Source of the DNA: JAADHY01 sp964428935
Lineage (GTDB): Bacteria; Planctomycetota; Planctomycetia; Planctomycetales; Planctomycetaceae
Assembly: GCA_964428935.1 (NCBI GenBank)
Contig: CAYSAG010000040.1
Coordinates: 1-25,242 of the forward strand
Length of the DNA stretch: 25,242 nt
Direction of reading: 5' to 3'
Both the position numbers and the translations under genes were made by a program. Positions 25,148 to 25,242 of this stretch are shown piece after piece. Under the pieces are notes generated by a model. That model was not told the origin of the DNA, ran no database searches, and saw only the letters and a list, made by a program, of their open reading frames with translations. Every line of letters begins with the position of its first letter. Position 1 is the first letter of the stretch.

Positions 25148-25242
25148 GCCGAGCCCGGACTGCGGGGCCGCACCACGGGTCGACGCGGCACGCCGGAAAG
25201 CGGGCTTGCACGCAAGGGACGAGGCACACCGGCACGCGCCGA

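Overview
The window looks like a scaffold piece from a planctomycete, probably Gemmatales-like. The genome is high GC, gene density is low with several gene-free stretches of 300 to 1200 bases, and an ECF sigma factor sits beside a very large Ser/Thr kinase carrying a zinc-knuckle N-terminus and a WD40-like propeller with a typical planctomycete C-terminal tail. The exact lineage is inference. A run of exactly 100 N (13022-13121) is a scaffold gap, which suggests a draft or metagenome assembly.

Layout: (1) 1-3189, minus strand: mutS (cut by the window start) and prsA. (2) 3851-4933, plus strand: serC, behind a very good sigma70-type promoter and a ~300-base structured leader. (3) 5221-9538, minus strand: a small conserved hypothetical protein, a SAMHD1-like HD phosphohydrolase, an ArsC-family reductase and glpK (GTG start set by its Shine-Dalgarno). 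(4) 10239-11651, plus strand: glnA, followed by a clear intrinsic terminator. (5) 11981-13698, minus strand: a GT39/ArnT-like membrane glycosyltransferase broken by the gap. (6) 14205-19281, plus strand: a signalling module of ECF sigma factor, ZAS-kinase-TM-propeller protein and a small two-knuckle Cys protein. (7) 19283-23686, minus strand: a PEBP/YbhB lipoprotein, a small helical hypothetical protein, and an NDP-forming acyl-CoA synthetase fused to a GNAT acetyltransferase. (8) 24893-25147, plus strand: a YecH-type metal-binding protein.

Most genes are housekeeping: nucleotide supply and repair (prsA, HD dNTPase, mutS), serine and glutamine synthesis (serC, glnA) and glycerol entry (glpK). 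They are mostly single transcription units, not large operons. No insertion sequence, integrase, CRISPR array, rRNA or convincing tRNA was seen.

Two observations stand out. The tetranucleotide GATC is very rare across the window (14 by eye in about 22 kb) but occurs 18 times in the 2.8-kb acyl-CoA synthetase-GNAT gene, which also favours ATC for isoleucine where neighbours favour ATT. This suggests a different origin or selection for that gene. The sigma/ZAS-kinase/propeller/Cys-knuckle cluster is the best candidate for an incompletely described signalling system.
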